The notes under the pieces: model-generated
Databases searched by the model: none
Told to the model about the DNA's origin: nothing
The model's input: only the letters and a program-made list of their open reading frames with translations
Position numbers and translations under genes: made by a program
Source: Streptomyces sp. Mut1
GTDB lineage: Bacteria; Actinomycetota; Actinomycetes; Streptomycetales; Streptomycetaceae
NCBI RefSeq assembly: GCF_030719295.1
Contig: NZ_CP120997.1
Location: forward strand, 2,790,001-2,854,000
Direction of reading: 5' to 3'
Length of the DNA: 64,000 nucleotides
Shown: piece after piece, positions 24,716-34,056 of the stretch
Layout: the number at the start of each line of letters is the position of its first letter
How positions within the stretch are numbered: position 1 is the first letter of the stretch

Positions 24716-26890
24716 ATGCCCCGGCTGAGTGTCATCATCCCCGTCCGTCGCGCCCGAGGCAGTCTGCGCGAGTGCCTGGAGTCGGTGCTCTCCCAGTCGT
24801 TCGCGGACATCGAGGTCATCGGGGTCGACGACGGTGCTCCGGACGGCTCCGGCCTGGTTCTGGACGAGTTCGCCGCGCGCGACAGCCGCGTACAGGCCGT
24901 GCACCTGGCGCCCGGCGCCGGCGCGCACGGACGGCGCAACGCCGGTGCCGAGCGGGCGACCGGGGACTACCTCCTCTTCCTGGAGGGCCACTACATCCAC
25001 CTGCCCGGCGCGCTCCAGGCCATCGCCGACCGGCTGGAGGCCACCGGCGACCCGGACGCCCTGCTGTTCGGCCACCGCAAGCGCCCCTTCCGCGGCAAGA
25101 CCCGCTCGACCAGGTCGCTGGAGAAGCTGGCCGCGATGCCCGAGGGACCGTTCACCCTCGCCGAGCGCCACGACCTCCTCGACATCGCCCCGGTGTCCTG
25201 GAACCGGGCGGTGCGCCGCACCCTCGCCGAGCGCGAGAGCCTGGTCTTCGGCCCCGGCCCGCACGGCGAGCGGATGTACGCGCTGGAGGCCGTCGCCGTC
25301 GCCGCTTCCGTCGCCACCCTGGACACGGCCTGCGTCGAGCACCGCACGCAGCGCCACCTGCCCGGCCTCGTGGACGACGCCGAGCCCTCGGTCGGCTCGA
25401 CGCCGCTGGAGCTCGTCGACGCGTACGACGCGCTGATGACCTTCGTCGAGGCACGCCCGGCCCTGAAGCCGGTGCGCGGCCTCCTCTTCGACCGCGCGGT
25501 CCAGGAGCTGCTGTCCGCCTACCCGGGGGTGACCAGGCGCCGCCGCCAGTACGTGAGCGCGGTCGCCTCGTTCCACGGCGCCCACCGCCCGGACGGCTTC
25601 AAGTTCCCCGGCGGCGCCAAGGGCCTGCGCCCGCAGCTGATGGGCGGCGGGAAGTACGCCGCGCTCGGCGCCCTGGACACCGCGCTCGCCACCCGCCGCA
25701 ACCTGCGCTCCGCGCCCACCACCGCGCGGGCGAAGGCGAAGAAGCAGTTCACCAAGCGCTACTACAAGGCGCAGCTCAAGCTCCCGCTCGACCCCAAGCT
25801 GGCCGTGTACGCCGCCTACTGGAACCGCGGCGTCAGCTGCAACCCCGAGGCGATCTACCGCAAGGCGAAGGAACTGGCACCGGACATCCACGGAGTGTGG
25901 GTGGTGTCGAAGAACCAGGTGGACTCGGTGCCCAAGGGCATCGACTACGTGGTGCCCGGGACCCGCCGCTACTGGTCGGTGCTGGCCCGCGCCACGTACT
26001 TCTTCAACAACGTCAACTTCCCCGACCACCTGGTCAAGCGCCCCGGCCAGATCCATGTGATGACCCATCACGGCACCCCGCTGAAGATCATGGGCATGGA
26101 CCAGCAGAACTACCCGGCGGCCGCCCAGGGGCTCAACTTCGACCGGCTGCTCAAGCGCGTCGACCGCTGGGACTGGAGCGTCTCCGCCAACCCGCACTCC
26201 ACCGAGGTGTGGTCCCGCGCCTACCCGAGCGCCGCGCGTGCGCTGGAGACGGGCTACCCGCGCAACGACGTCTTCGCGACGGCGACCGAGGAGCAGATCG
26301 CCAGGATCCGCGAGGACCTCGGCATCCGCCCCGGGCAGCGCGCCCTGCTGTACGCGCCGACCCACCGCGACTACGAGTCCGGCTTCACCAACCGCCTGGA
26401 CCTGGACGAGTTCTGCGCGGAGGTGGGCCCCGACACCGTGGTCCTCATGCGCGCCCACTACTTCTACGGCGGGGCGGGCCTGCCCGAGAACGCGTCGGTC
26501 ATCGATGTCTCCACGTACCCGCGCGTCGAGGACCTGTGCCTGGCGGCGGACGCGCTGATCACGGACTACTCGTCGGTGATGTTCGACTACGCCCACCTCG
26601 GCCGCCCGATCGTCGTCCACGCCCCGGACTGGGAGACGTACCGCACGGTGCGCGGTGTCGTCTTCGACCTGCTGTCCGGGCAGCCGGGCGAGACGCCGGG
26701 CGCCGTGGCCACGACCACCGAGGAGCTGGCGGCGGCCTTCACCGACGGCAGCTGGGACAGCCCGGAGAACGAGGCGCTGCTCAAGGCGTTCAAGGAGCGG
26801 TTCTGCCCGTACGACGACGGCCGCGCCTCCGAGCGCGTCGTGCGCCGCGTCCTGCTGGGCGAGGAGCCGCCGGCCGCCGGGACCGTCTGA
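24716..26890 (+). CDS. TagF-like glycerophosphotransferase with degenerate GT2 domain
   Basis: The 724-residue protein begins MPRLSVIIPV, a GT2 nucleotide-sugar fold with VDDGAPDGSG, but the metal-binding DxD site expected in LLFLDSDD is replaced by LLFLEGHY, so this domain is probably inactive. A linker rich in Lys and Arg leads to a CDP-glycerol glycerophosphotransferase domain (about 350-715): VMTHHGTPLKIMG, SANPHS, ETGYPRNDVF, YAPTHRD and LITDYSSVMFDYAHLGRPI. TagF enzymes polymerise poly(glycerol-phosphate) for wall teichoic acid at the inner membrane face. The start ATG at 24716 has GAAAGAG upstream and begins exactly at the GT2 fold. The gene stands alone between strong terminators. Confidence 0.88.
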   Translation: MPRLSVIIPVRRARGSLRECLESVLSQSFADIEVIGVDDGAPDGSGLVLDEFAARDSRVQAVHLAPGAGAHGRRNAGAERATGDYLLFLEGHYIHLPGALQAIADRLEATGDPDALLFGHRKRPFRGKTRSTRSLEKLAAMPEGPFTLAERHDLLDIAPVSWNRAVRRTLAERESLVFGPGPHGERMYALEAVAVAASVATLDTACVEHRTQRHLPGLVDDAEPSVGSTPLELVDAYDALMTFVEARPALKPVRGLLFDRAVQELLSAYPGVTRRRRQYVSAVASFHGAHRPDGFKFPGGAKGLRPQLMGGGKYAALGALDTALATRRNLRSAPTTARAKAKKQFTKRYYKAQLKLPLDPKLAVYAAYWNRGVSCNPEAIYRKAKELAPDIHGVWVVSKNQVDSVPKGIDYVVPGTRRYWSVLARATYFFNNVNFPDHLVKRPGQIHVMTHHGTPLKIMGMDQQNYPAAAQGLNFDRLLKRVDRWDWSVSANPHSTEVWSRAYPSAARALETGYPRNDVFATATEEQIARIREDLGIRPGQRALLYAPTHRDYESGFTNRLDLDEFCAEVGPDTVVLMRAHYFYGGAGLPENASVIDVSTYPRVEDLCLAADALITDYSSVMFDYAHLGRPIVVHAPDWETYRTVRGVVFDLLSGQPGETPGAVATTTEELAAAFTDGSWDSPENEALLKAFKERFCPYDDGRASERVVRRVLLGEEPPAAGTV

Positions 26891-26894
26891 GTTT

Positions 26895-26954
26895 GTACGA
26901 CGCCGAAGGGCCCGCCGCCGGAACGTTCCGGTGGCGGGCCCTTCGGCGTCGTAC
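26895..26954. terminator. Very long bidirectional terminator hairpin
   Basis: A 60-bp inverted repeat with a stem of about 28 bp (one G-U pair) and a tiny loop around CCGGAACGTTCCGG starts 5 bp after the TagF-like gene and ends 5 bp before the stop of the convergent transporter gene. Each arm reads GTACGACGCCGAAGGGCCC at its base. Confidence 0.92.
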
Positions 26955-26958
26955 GGAC

Positions 26959-27411
26959 TCAGCCCTGTTGACCGGCCATGACCGTGACGAGGCCGACCAC
27001 CACGAGCAGCGAGCCGCCCCAGGTCCACAGCGAGGTCCGCTCGTGCAGCACGGTCGCCCCGGCGAGCACGATCAGCAGGTAGCCGAGCGCGTTGAAGGGG
27101 TACGCGACGGAGAGCGGCACCTTGGCCAGTGTCGTCATCCAGGCGAGCGCGGACACCGCGAAGACCACCAGGCCGAGCACGACCCAGGGGCTGCCGGCGG
27201 CGCGCAGGGCGACGGAGCCGCCGTCCCGCCCGGCGGCGGCAGCGGCGCCCTTCATCCCGTGCTTGAGCATGATCTGGCCGCCCGCCGACGAGAACACGGC
27301 GAACAGGAGCAGCAGCACACTGGGGAGGGTCAAGGCCTTGCTCCTGACTGCGGGGGCGGGGGGCTCGGGCGCCGGGACCGCGGCGGGCCCGGGGCGGGGT
27401 GCCTCAGACAC
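26959..27411 (-). CDS. EamA/SMR-like small transporter
   Basis: The 150-residue protein, from a GTG at 27411, has a Pro-rich start and four hydrophobic helices with small-multidrug-resistance-like features: SAGGQIMLKHGMK, SVAYPFNALGYLLIVLAGATVLHERTSLW. Proteins of this type next to GT2 glycosyltransferases (ArnE/ArnF-like) flip polyprenyl-linked sugars. Its GTG overlaps the stop of the GT2-methyltransferase gene, so it is the third gene of a coupled operon. Substrate unknown. Confidence 0.82.
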   Translation of the reverse strand: MSEAPRPGPAAVPAPEPPAPAVRSKALTLPSVLLLLFAVFSSAGGQIMLKHGMKGAAAAAGRDGGSVALRAAGSPWVVLGLVVFAVSALAWMTTLAKVPLSVAYPFNALGYLLIVLAGATVLHERTSLWTWGGSLLVVVGLVTVMAGQQG

Positions 27412-28918
27412 CGACCCGGTCGGCGGGGACGTACTGTCGGTTGAGGATGTCCTGTACATCGACGTGCTCTCCAGCGATGATCGTCTCGGCCGCATGCGGG
27501 GTGAGCAGTGCGACGTGCTGATAGCCGAACAGCGTCGGCCTGATGCGGGTCAGCAGCCGCGACATCCCGCCGAGCACCGCGGCGAGCGGTCCCCGGCCGA
27601 GCAGCGACCAGAACGGCGCCCCGGTGGACGCGAGGTCCAGGACGTCGTATCCGGCGGCGCGCACGGTACGGCGCAGGCTGGCCCGGGTGAAGAAGCGCAG
27701 ATGCGTTTCGTCGAGGATGCCCCGGCGGTCGTAGCCGAAGGCCCCGACGGCGACCCGCAGCCGGGAGTACCAGTGGCTGAAGTTGGGCACGGACAGCAGC
27801 ACCCGGCCGCCGGGCCGCAGCACGCCCGCGACCTCGGCGAGGACGCGTTCGGGGCGGGAGAGGTGCTCGATGACGTCCCCGGCCACCACGTAGTCGAAGC
27901 CGGTGCCGATGTCCGCGGGCAGCCCCTCCTCCAGGTTGGCGAGGTGGAAGTGGGTGCACCTCTCGCGCACGCCCGGCACCTCGACGTAGTCCACGCCGGT
28001 CACCTCGTGGCCCAGGGACTCCAGGCGTTCGGCGAACAGGCCGCCGGAGCAGCCGAGATCGAGGACCCGGCCGGGCGGCAGCCGGCGCATCTTCTCCAGG
28101 ATGACGGCGTGCGAGGAGCCGTCGCCCTCCTTGAAGGCGTAGTCGACGGGCTTGGGGATCCAGGGGCAGGTCCCGAACCCCTTGACGGCCAGCCGGTATT
28201 CGAGGACGTCCTTGACGACGTCCTTGGCGTACTTCATGCCGTTGACGTAGCAGATCTCGTCGCCGTAGTACGTGGGCACCGGGATCTCCTTGATCCGCAT
28301 GCCCGCGTTCAGCAGCTGGACGATGATCTGGGTGTCGAAGTCGAAGGCGTCGGTGTTCCGGTCGATCGGCAGCTGCTTCAGGGCGGCGACGCTGTAGGCG
28401 CGGTATCCGGAGTGGAATTCGGTCAGTCCGGAGCCGAGCAGGCCGTTCTCCAGCCGGGTGAGGACGCGGTTGCCGAGCCACTTGTACATCGGCATGCCGC
28501 CCTTGAGGGCGCTGCCCGACGTCATCATCCGTGACCCGAACACGGCTTCGCACTCGCCGCGTTCGATGGGGGCGACCATCTCGGGGAGGAGTTCGGGGGC
28601 GTACTGTCCGTCGCCGTGCAGCAGCACGACGATGTCCAGTCCGTGCTCGGCCGCCAGGGCGTATCCGGCCTTCTGGTTGCCGCCGTAGCCGAGGTTCTTG
28701 GTGTGCCGCATCACCACGGTCCGCGGCATTCCCTCGGCCTGCGACCAGCGGCAGCCCGCGGTGAAGGTCGCGTCGTGGCTCGCGTCGTCGAGGATGAGGA
28801 CCTCGTCGATCCTCGACCGGAAGTCCTCCGGAATCCGGTCGAGGGTCTTCTCCAGCGTTGTCTCCGCGTTGTACGCGACCACCAGGATGCCGATCCTGGG
28901 ACTCGGGCTTTCCTTCAC
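27404..28918 (-). CDS. GT2 glycosyltransferase fused to SAM methyltransferase
   Basis: The 504-residue fusion has a DPM1/ArnC-like GT2 domain (1-240: ILVVAYNAETTLEKTL, LDDASHDAT, LLHGDGQYAP near 99-108, and VFGSRMM), then a class I methyltransferase (about 280-430) with the SAM loop VLDLGCSGG (285-293), VVAGDVIEHLSRP and LRPGGRVLLSVPN. It probably transfers a sugar from a nucleotide donor to polyprenyl phosphate and methylates a related substrate. GTG start at 28918 overlaps the upstream stop (GTGA); the downstream transporter also overlaps, giving an operon GT-C, GT2-methyltransferase, EamA that looks like a lipid-linked sugar pathway for envelope decoration. Confidence 0.9.
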   Translation of the reverse strand: MKESPSPRIGILVVAYNAETTLEKTLDRIPEDFRSRIDEVLILDDASHDATFTAGCRWSQAEGMPRTVVMRHTKNLGYGGNQKAGYALAAEHGLDIVVLLHGDGQYAPELLPEMVAPIERGECEAVFGSRMMTSGSALKGGMPMYKWLGNRVLTRLENGLLGSGLTEFHSGYRAYSVAALKQLPIDRNTDAFDFDTQIIVQLLNAGMRIKEIPVPTYYGDEICYVNGMKYAKDVVKDVLEYRLAVKGFGTCPWIPKPVDYAFKEGDGSSHAVILEKMRRLPPGRVLDLGCSGGLFAERLESLGHEVTGVDYVEVPGVRERCTHFHLANLEEGLPADIGTGFDYVVAGDVIEHLSRPERVLAEVAGVLRPGGRVLLSVPNFSHWYSRLRVAVGAFGYDRRGILDETHLRFFTRASLRRTVRAAGYDVLDLASTGAPFWSLLGRGPLAAVLGGMSRLLTRIRPTLFGYQHVALLTPHAAETIIAGEHVDVQDILNRQYVPADRVGV

Positions 28919-30126
28919 GGGGCGTTCTCCAGTTGCGCTCGGGGGGCGGTTTCGGTCGACGGATGGGCAGGGCCGGCGGCCGCGAGGACCCGGCGCAGAC
29001 CGGTGGCGAGCCCGGCCGCCAGTACGAGCCAGCCGGCGGCGCCCAGGTACAGCACGGGCTCGCTCCAGCGCACGGCGGAGCGCCCGCTGTAGCCGAGTAC
29101 GGCGACCAGGCCGACGACCGCGCTGTACGTGAACCCCTCGGCCGCGCCGAGTACGAACATCCCGGCGGCCGCCCAGGTCAGGTACTGGAGGCCGGAGGCG
29201 GTGGACAGGAGCAGCAGCAGGCCCAGGGTGAGGGCGACGACACCGGGGAGCTGGGCGGGCCGCAGCCAGGCGAGCCGGATTCCGGCGGCCACACAGACGA
29301 GTACGACGAGGAAGTGGCCGCCGCCCTGCATGAAGGTGATGACGGACTCGGGCAGCCCGATGACGTCCGCGAACCGTACGAGGCCCCACAGCCGGTAGCT
29401 GCCGCCCGCGTACTCCAGGACGTTGCGCTCCAGGTCCAGTGGCACGGTCACCAGGGCCGGCCCCCACACGAGCGCGCCGAGCCCCGCGAAGCCGGCGGCG
29501 AAGCGGACCAGGACCGGGCGCCCGCCGCGCAGCGCGGCCACGAACAGGGCGGGGATCACCACCACCGGGATGAACTTGACGCTGATCGAGAGCGCCGCGG
29601 CCACGCCCGCGGCGAGCGGCGCCTTCCGGTCGGCCAGCAGGTGGGCCGCGGCCAGGGCGAAGGCGATGGCGACCGCGTCGGTGTTGCCGTGGTAGCCGGA
29701 GGTGGCGATGAGCACCGGGCTGACGGCGACGCCGATGCCGCAGAGCATCGCGGTGCGCGGGGCGGCCCGGCGGCGGACGATCTCGAACACGAGGAGCGCG
29801 CAGCAGAAGTCGGCGGCCGACGCGGGGATCCTGATCAGGGTGGAGAAGGAGAAGCCGAGGCCGGTGAGGCTGTCCAGCCCCATCAGCATCCAGCCGGCCA
29901 GCGGTGGGTGGTTGTAGACGGGCAGGCCGGGAAGCGGGTGCTCGTAGATGCGGACGGGGCCGTACACGGTGATGGCCTCGGCGAACCCCCGGAAGATGCG
30001 CACGTCGGCCGGGCCGGGCGAGTTGGCCGCGATGATCATGCGGGCGATGAGGCCGGCGGCCGCCGCGAGGAGTACGGCGGCTCCGGCCCGCCGTACGTCC
30101 CTTTCGCCCCACATTCGGATACCCAT
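28915..30126 (-). CDS. GT-C membrane glycosyltransferase (GT87-like)
   Basis: The 403-residue protein has about ten membrane helices and an early loop with PADVRIFRGF and YNHPPLAGW, resembling GT87 polyprenyl-phosphate mannosyltransferases; GYHGNTDAVAIAFALAAAHLL and SVKFIPVVVIPAL are also typical. It would use a polyprenyl-phosphate sugar on the outer face. The ATG at 30126 is chosen: a promoter (TTGCTT-16-TACGTT) ends 8 nt before it and no ribosome site exists, so the mRNA is likely leaderless. A TTG at 30162 would place that promoter inside the gene. Confidence 0.85.
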   Translation of the reverse strand: MGIRMWGERDVRRAGAAVLLAAAAGLIARMIIAANSPGPADVRIFRGFAEAITVYGPVRIYEHPLPGLPVYNHPPLAGWMLMGLDSLTGLGFSFSTLIRIPASAADFCCALLVFEIVRRRAAPRTAMLCGIGVAVSPVLIATSGYHGNTDAVAIAFALAAAHLLADRKAPLAAGVAAALSISVKFIPVVVIPALFVAALRGGRPVLVRFAAGFAGLGALVWGPALVTVPLDLERNVLEYAGGSYRLWGLVRFADVIGLPESVITFMQGGGHFLVVLVCVAAGIRLAWLRPAQLPGVVALTLGLLLLLSTASGLQYLTWAAAGMFVLGAAEGFTYSAVVGLVAVLGYSGRSAVRWSEPVLYLGAAGWLVLAAGLATGLRRVLAAAGPAHPSTETAPRAQLENAP

Positions 30127-30134
30127 GAAAGCAG

Positions 30135-30162
30135 AACGTAGCAAGGAGGCGACGCTAAGCAA
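30135..30162 (-). promoter_or_regulatory. Promoter for leaderless transcript of the GT-C operon
   Basis: TTGCTT (30162-30157), 16 bp, then TACGTT (30140-30135), with only 8 nt to the ATG at 30126. The start site should fall on or next to the A of the start codon. Confidence 0.5.
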
Positions 30163-30207
30163 CGCACCGAACCGTCACCGTCGCGTAAACCCCCCGCCCC
30201 GGACACA

Positions 30208-30245
30208 CCCGTGCCCGGCCGGTGGCGGTACCGGCCGGGCACGGG
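30208..30245 (-). terminator. Terminator after the large TagF-like gene
   Basis: A 16-bp perfect stem (CCCGTGCCCGGCCGGT) with a 6-nt loop lies 28 bp after the leftward TagF-like gene. Confidence 0.88.
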
Positions 30246-30272
30246 AGGGGCGGTGGGCCCCAGGGGTGTCGG

Positions 30273-33200
30273 CTACAGCATGCGGTCGACCACGCGGGCG
30301 GACGCCCGGCCGTCGTCGAGGTCGCAGAAGTCGTGCCGGAACTGCTCGTACGCCTTGGCGTGTCCCGCGATGGCCCGCTCCGGGTCCCGCAGCGCCTCGA
30401 TCAGGTCGTCGGAGCCCGGGATCAGGGGTCCGGGCGCCCGGGACTCGAAGTCGAAGCTGAATCCGCGCAGCGTGTCGCGGTAGTGCTCCAGGTCGTAGGT
30501 GTGGAAGAGCATCGGCCGCCCGGTCTGGGCGAAGTCGAACATCAGCGAGGAGTAGTCGGTGACCAGGGCGTCGCTGATGAGCATGAGTTCACCGACGTCG
30601 GGGTAGCGGGAGACGTCGCGGACGAAGCCGGTGCCGCTGTCCGGGAGCCGGTCGGTGACCATGTAGTGACGGCGCACCAGAAGCACGGTGTCGTCGCCGA
30701 GTTCGCGTTCGGCGGCGGCCAGGTCGAGCTGGAGGCCGAGCGAGTAGCGGCCGCCGCCCAGGCGCTGGTCCTCGCGCCAGGTCGGCGCGTACAGGACGAC
30801 GCGCTTGCCGGCCGGGATGCCGAGCTTCTCCCGTACCGCCGCGGCGACCTTGGCGCGGTCGGGGGCGTGGAAGATGTCGTTGCGCGGGTAGCCGCACTCC
30901 AGGACCTCGCCCTCGAAGCCGAACGAACGGCGCAGGACGGGTGTGGAGTACGTGTTCGGCGAGACCAGGAAGCTCCACTGCCTGGCCCGCTCGGCGAGGG
31001 TGGCGATGTAGGCGGCGTTCGCCTGGGCGGTGCCCGCGAGTTCGAGGCCGATGCGCTTGAGCGGGGTGCCGTGCCAGGTCTGGACGACGGTCTGGTCCTC
31101 GCGCCGCTCGAACCACTCGGGCAGCTGCGTGTTGGTGACGATGTAGCGGCTGCGGGCCAGCGCCTCGTGCCAGGCGACCGAGCCGTGCTCGACGGCGGTG
31201 GCGCCCTCGGGGATGATGGCCTGCTGGTCGCGGACGACCCAGAGGTGCTCCACCTCGGTGCCCCGGCGCACCAGCTCCTCGTAGACGGCGCGCGGCGAGT
31301 CGGAGAACTGGCGGCCGTCGAAGGTGCTGTAGAGGGCGGCGGCGCGCACCGGTTCGGTGCGCTGGGCCGCGTAGGCCTCGCTCAGCAGGCGCTTGGCGCG
31401 CGGGCCGCGTTCGGCGGCGCCGAGCACGGAGCCGGAGACGACGAGGAGCTGGTCGCCGAAGCGCCGTTCCAGGGTGTAGTCGCGGCCGGAGAGGTGGCGG
31501 GTGACGGGCAGGGTGTGGAAGGCCGAGGCGGGGATGCGCAGCGCGCGGTCGCGGCTCTCGTCGGCGGCGCCCCTGTCCCGGAGGAAGAAGTACCAGTTGC
31601 CCTCGCCCAGCGGCAGCGCGCCGCCCGGTCCCTCGACGGCGTCGGGCCGCAGTTCGGCGCGGAAGCGGCGCGCGTCCTCGGGTCCGGTGAACTCGACCGG
31701 GAAGATCTGCTCCTCGCGGTGGCTGCTGTTCTGCGCGACCAGCTCGACCGGGTGCTCCGGGTCCTCGGGGTAGGTGCCCTCCAGGAACAGCCGGCCGTCG
31801 TCCGTCCAGCTCGCCAGTTCGACGGCGGGCTGCACGGGGCGGTCGCTGATCACCAGGTTGCCGCGCGCGCTGGCGAAGAAGGCCAGCTCGCCGGCCCCGC
31901 CGCCGGAGGAGTCGGCGAGGGGGTAGCGGCCGGGCGGCACCGCGCCCGGTGTGTCGAGCGACGCCTTCAGGCCGCCCGGGCCGGTCAGGTGGACGCTGTA
32001 CGCCACGCTCCTGGGCGCGTCGTCCTCCGTGGGGCGGGCCTCCTCGATCGCGGAGAGCCGGAGTTCGGCGGTGAAGCGGCTCCAGCCGGCGGCGGGGCCG
32101 CCGCCTCCGCTCACGGTGACCGGGGCCTCGTACGTGGCCTTGGTGGCGCCGTGCGTCAGACGCAGCGTCAGTTCGCCCTTGACGAGGCGGGACCGGACCA
32201 CGCCGGTGACCCGGACGGTGCCGGCCGTGTCGCCCGCGTCGTGCGACTCGAACCGGGCGTCGACCCGCTCGGCGTGCACCACCAGCTTGTCGCCCTCGAA
32301 GGCGGGCACGATGCGGTGGTCGCCGTCGGGGCGGTGGACGGGCGGCGCGACGGATGCCTCCCGGACGGACGGGTAGGCGCGGCGCAGCAGGCCGTTCCTG
32401 GCGATGCCGACCTCGAACTGCCAGGTGAGCTGCTTGGGGCCGCCGTCGCCCCGGATGCGGAGCTTGGAGGCGTCGACGGAGGTCTCGAAGCCGGACCGGT
32501 GGTAGTCGTGCAGGCTCTGGCGGGCGCGGGCGGTGGCCTCGGGCTCGTCGACCCGGCGCAGCCGCAGCGGGACGACGTTGCGCCGGCCGGCGCGGAGCCA
32601 GCCGATCCGGAACTCGCTGGGCCCGGAGGTGACGGGCAGGTTGCGGACGTACGCGTAGCCCTTGAGGTGCAGCTTGCCGTCGCGCCACTGGGCGTCGCGC
32701 AGCCGGGCGGCGAGCGGCAGGTCGCGGTCGGCGACGCGCAGCACCGGGGCGGGCACGGGCCGGGTGAGGACGGGGTAGTTGGCCTGGCGCCGGCGCACAC
32801 CGCTGACCTCGAAGGCGCCGGGTTCGCGCTTTTCCTGGATCAGCAGCGCCAGCAGCTCGTCCATGCGGTGCTCGCGCACCAGGTACCACATCACGCGCAG
32901 GCGCAGCGGAAGCCCGTCGAGCACCGAGGGGTCGACCTGGTCCAGGAACTTGTTGGTGTACGTGAGGAACGCGGCGCGGTATTCCTCGTCGCCGTCGGGC
33001 AGGACCTCCATGAAGTACCAGAGGTCGTTGGCCAGCGCGTGGTCCTCGTAGTGGTTCTTGTCGGCGGGCGTGCGGTTCTGGGCCAGGAACGTCGAGACGC
33101 CCTGCACGTGCGCGACGCGGTCGCGGACGCCCCGGACGACGGCCCGGCTGGTGGTGATCGAGCCGGGGCGGTCGCGCCAGTGGTAGACGGGGTCCTTGAT

Positions 33201-33806
33201 GATGTCGACCGACTTGGCCAGGAAGTGCGCGGGCAGCACGACGGGGATGTCCTCGTACAGCGCGCCGACCGGGAAGGCGAACTCGTTCTTGTCCCAGAAG
33301 GAGCGCCGGAAGACCTTGTTGCAGGCGATGCGGTCGCCGAGGAGGTCCAGGTCGCGGGAGACGTGGGTCTTCAGCCGGGTGGTGGCCATCGGCTTGCGGA
33401 ACATCGGCGACTGCTGGAGCTTGCCGCCGCCCCGCAGGCGCAGCACGTTGCCGGACGCGAGGTCCGAGCCGGTCTCCTCCAGGGCGCCGACGAGCAGTTC
33501 GTACGCGTTCGGCGGGATCACGTCGTCGCTGTCGACGAAGGCCAGGTAGCGGCTCTCCGGGTCGCAGTTGCGGACACCGGTGTTACGGGCGTGCCCGAGT
33601 CCGCCGTTCTTCTGGCTGACCAGCTTGAAGCGGTCGTCCCGCGCGGCGAATTCGGCGGCCAGAGCGGCACTGCCGTCGGTGGACCCGTCGTCGACCATCA
33701 CCACCTCGAGGTCGGTCATGGTCTGCTCCGCGAGGGACTTCAGGCAGTCCGTCAGGAAGAGTTCCACGTTGTAGACGGGGACAACGACACTGAGCCGTGG
33801 CGGCAT
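30273..33806 (-). CDS. Large GT2 / TagF-like teichoic-acid-type polymerase
   Basis: This 1177-residue protein joins an intact GT2 domain (1 to about 230: SVVVPVYNVE, VDDGSTDGS, AFVDSDDVI), a long central region (about 330-780) of beta-rich repeats with no motif I know, and a C-terminal CDP-glycerol glycerophosphotransferase domain (about 830-1170: VVQTWHGTPLKRIG, SPNTYSTPVL, ECGYPRNDIF, YAPTWRED, RRHYMV and VTDYSSLMFDFAQTGRPM). It should build a glycosylated polyol-phosphate polymer at the membrane. S. coelicolor has a TagF-like protein here that has been linked to spore-wall glycopolymers (recollection). The TagGH-like exporter 1.2 kb away is a likely partner. ATG 33806 is favoured; a GTG three codons upstream is possible. 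Confidence 0.9.
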   Translation of the reverse strand: MPPRLSVVVPVYNVELFLTDCLKSLAEQTMTDLEVVMVDDGSTDGSAALAAEFAARDDRFKLVSQKNGGLGHARNTGVRNCDPESRYLAFVDSDDVIPPNAYELLVGALEETGSDLASGNVLRLRGGGKLQQSPMFRKPMATTRLKTHVSRDLDLLGDRIACNKVFRRSFWDKNEFAFPVGALYEDIPVVLPAHFLAKSVDIIKDPVYHWRDRPGSITTSRAVVRGVRDRVAHVQGVSTFLAQNRTPADKNHYEDHALANDLWYFMEVLPDGDEEYRAAFLTYTNKFLDQVDPSVLDGLPLRLRVMWYLVREHRMDELLALLIQEKREPGAFEVSGVRRRQANYPVLTRPVPAPVLRVADRDLPLAARLRDAQWRDGKLHLKGYAYVRNLPVTSGPSEFRIGWLRAGRRNVVPLRLRRVDEPEATARARQSLHDYHRSGFETSVDASKLRIRGDGGPKQLTWQFEVGIARNGLLRRAYPSVREASVAPPVHRPDGDHRIVPAFEGDKLVVHAERVDARFESHDAGDTAGTVRVTGVVRSRLVKGELTLRLTHGATKATYEAPVTVSGGGGPAAGWSRFTAELRLSAIEEARPTEDDAPRSVAYSVHLTGPGGLKASLDTPGAVPPGRYPLADSSGGGAGELAFFASARGNLVISDRPVQPAVELASWTDDGRLFLEGTYPEDPEHPVELVAQNSSHREEQIFPVEFTGPEDARRFRAELRPDAVEGPGGALPLGEGNWYFFLRDRGAADESRDRALRIPASAFHTLPVTRHLSGRDYTLERRFGDQLLVVSGSVLGAAERGPRAKRLLSEAYAAQRTEPVRAAALYSTFDGRQFSDSPRAVYEELVRRGTEVEHLWVVRDQQAIIPEGATAVEHGSVAWHEALARSRYIVTNTQLPEWFERREDQTVVQTWHGTPLKRIGLELAGTAQANAAYIATLAERARQWSFLVSPNTYSTPVLRRSFGFEGEVLECGYPRNDIFHAPDRAKVAAAVREKLGIPAGKRVVLYAPTWREDQRLGGGRYSLGLQLDLAAAERELGDDTVLLVRRHYMVTDRLPDSGTGFVRDVSRYPDVGELMLISDALVTDYSSLMFDFAQTGRPMLFHTYDLEHYRDTLRGFSFDFESRAPGPLIPGSDDLIEALRDPERAIAGHAKAYEQFRHDFCDLDDGRASARVVDRML

Positions 33807-33908
33807 GTTGAGCACGTCCGTTCATCAAGGGCCTGGCTATCCGTAGGGCTCAACCGTATGGACGGTCGGGGGTCACCGGTTACGGTCCCGAACGAGTGAC
33901 TACGCCTG

Positions 33909-33959
33909 CACCGTGCTCGCCTGCCCGGGGCTTCACCCGGGCGGTCCTGGTGCACGGTG
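33909..33959. other. Interrupted hairpin in the TetR / TagF intergenic gap
   Basis: CACCGTGC (33909-33916) and GCACGGTG (33952-33959) enclose a second inverted pair, CCCGGG/CCCGGG around GCTTCA. It lies in the 250-bp gap downstream of the tetR gene and upstream of the TagF-like gene, and could end tetR transcription or act as a control element. Confidence 0.4.
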
Positions 33960-34056
33960 AACGCGTGCTCCGGAAGGCCCGGTGGGCGGCCCGCCCACCA
34001 GACTAACCGATGGAAGGGTGACCCCTACAAGCACGCTTGGACACATGATCGAAGCG

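Noticed and set aside
30222..33899. A 1225-codon open frame on the + strand opposite the large TagF-like gene
   Set aside because: Same cause: the opposite-strand product has all GT2 and TagF motifs, while this frame has none.
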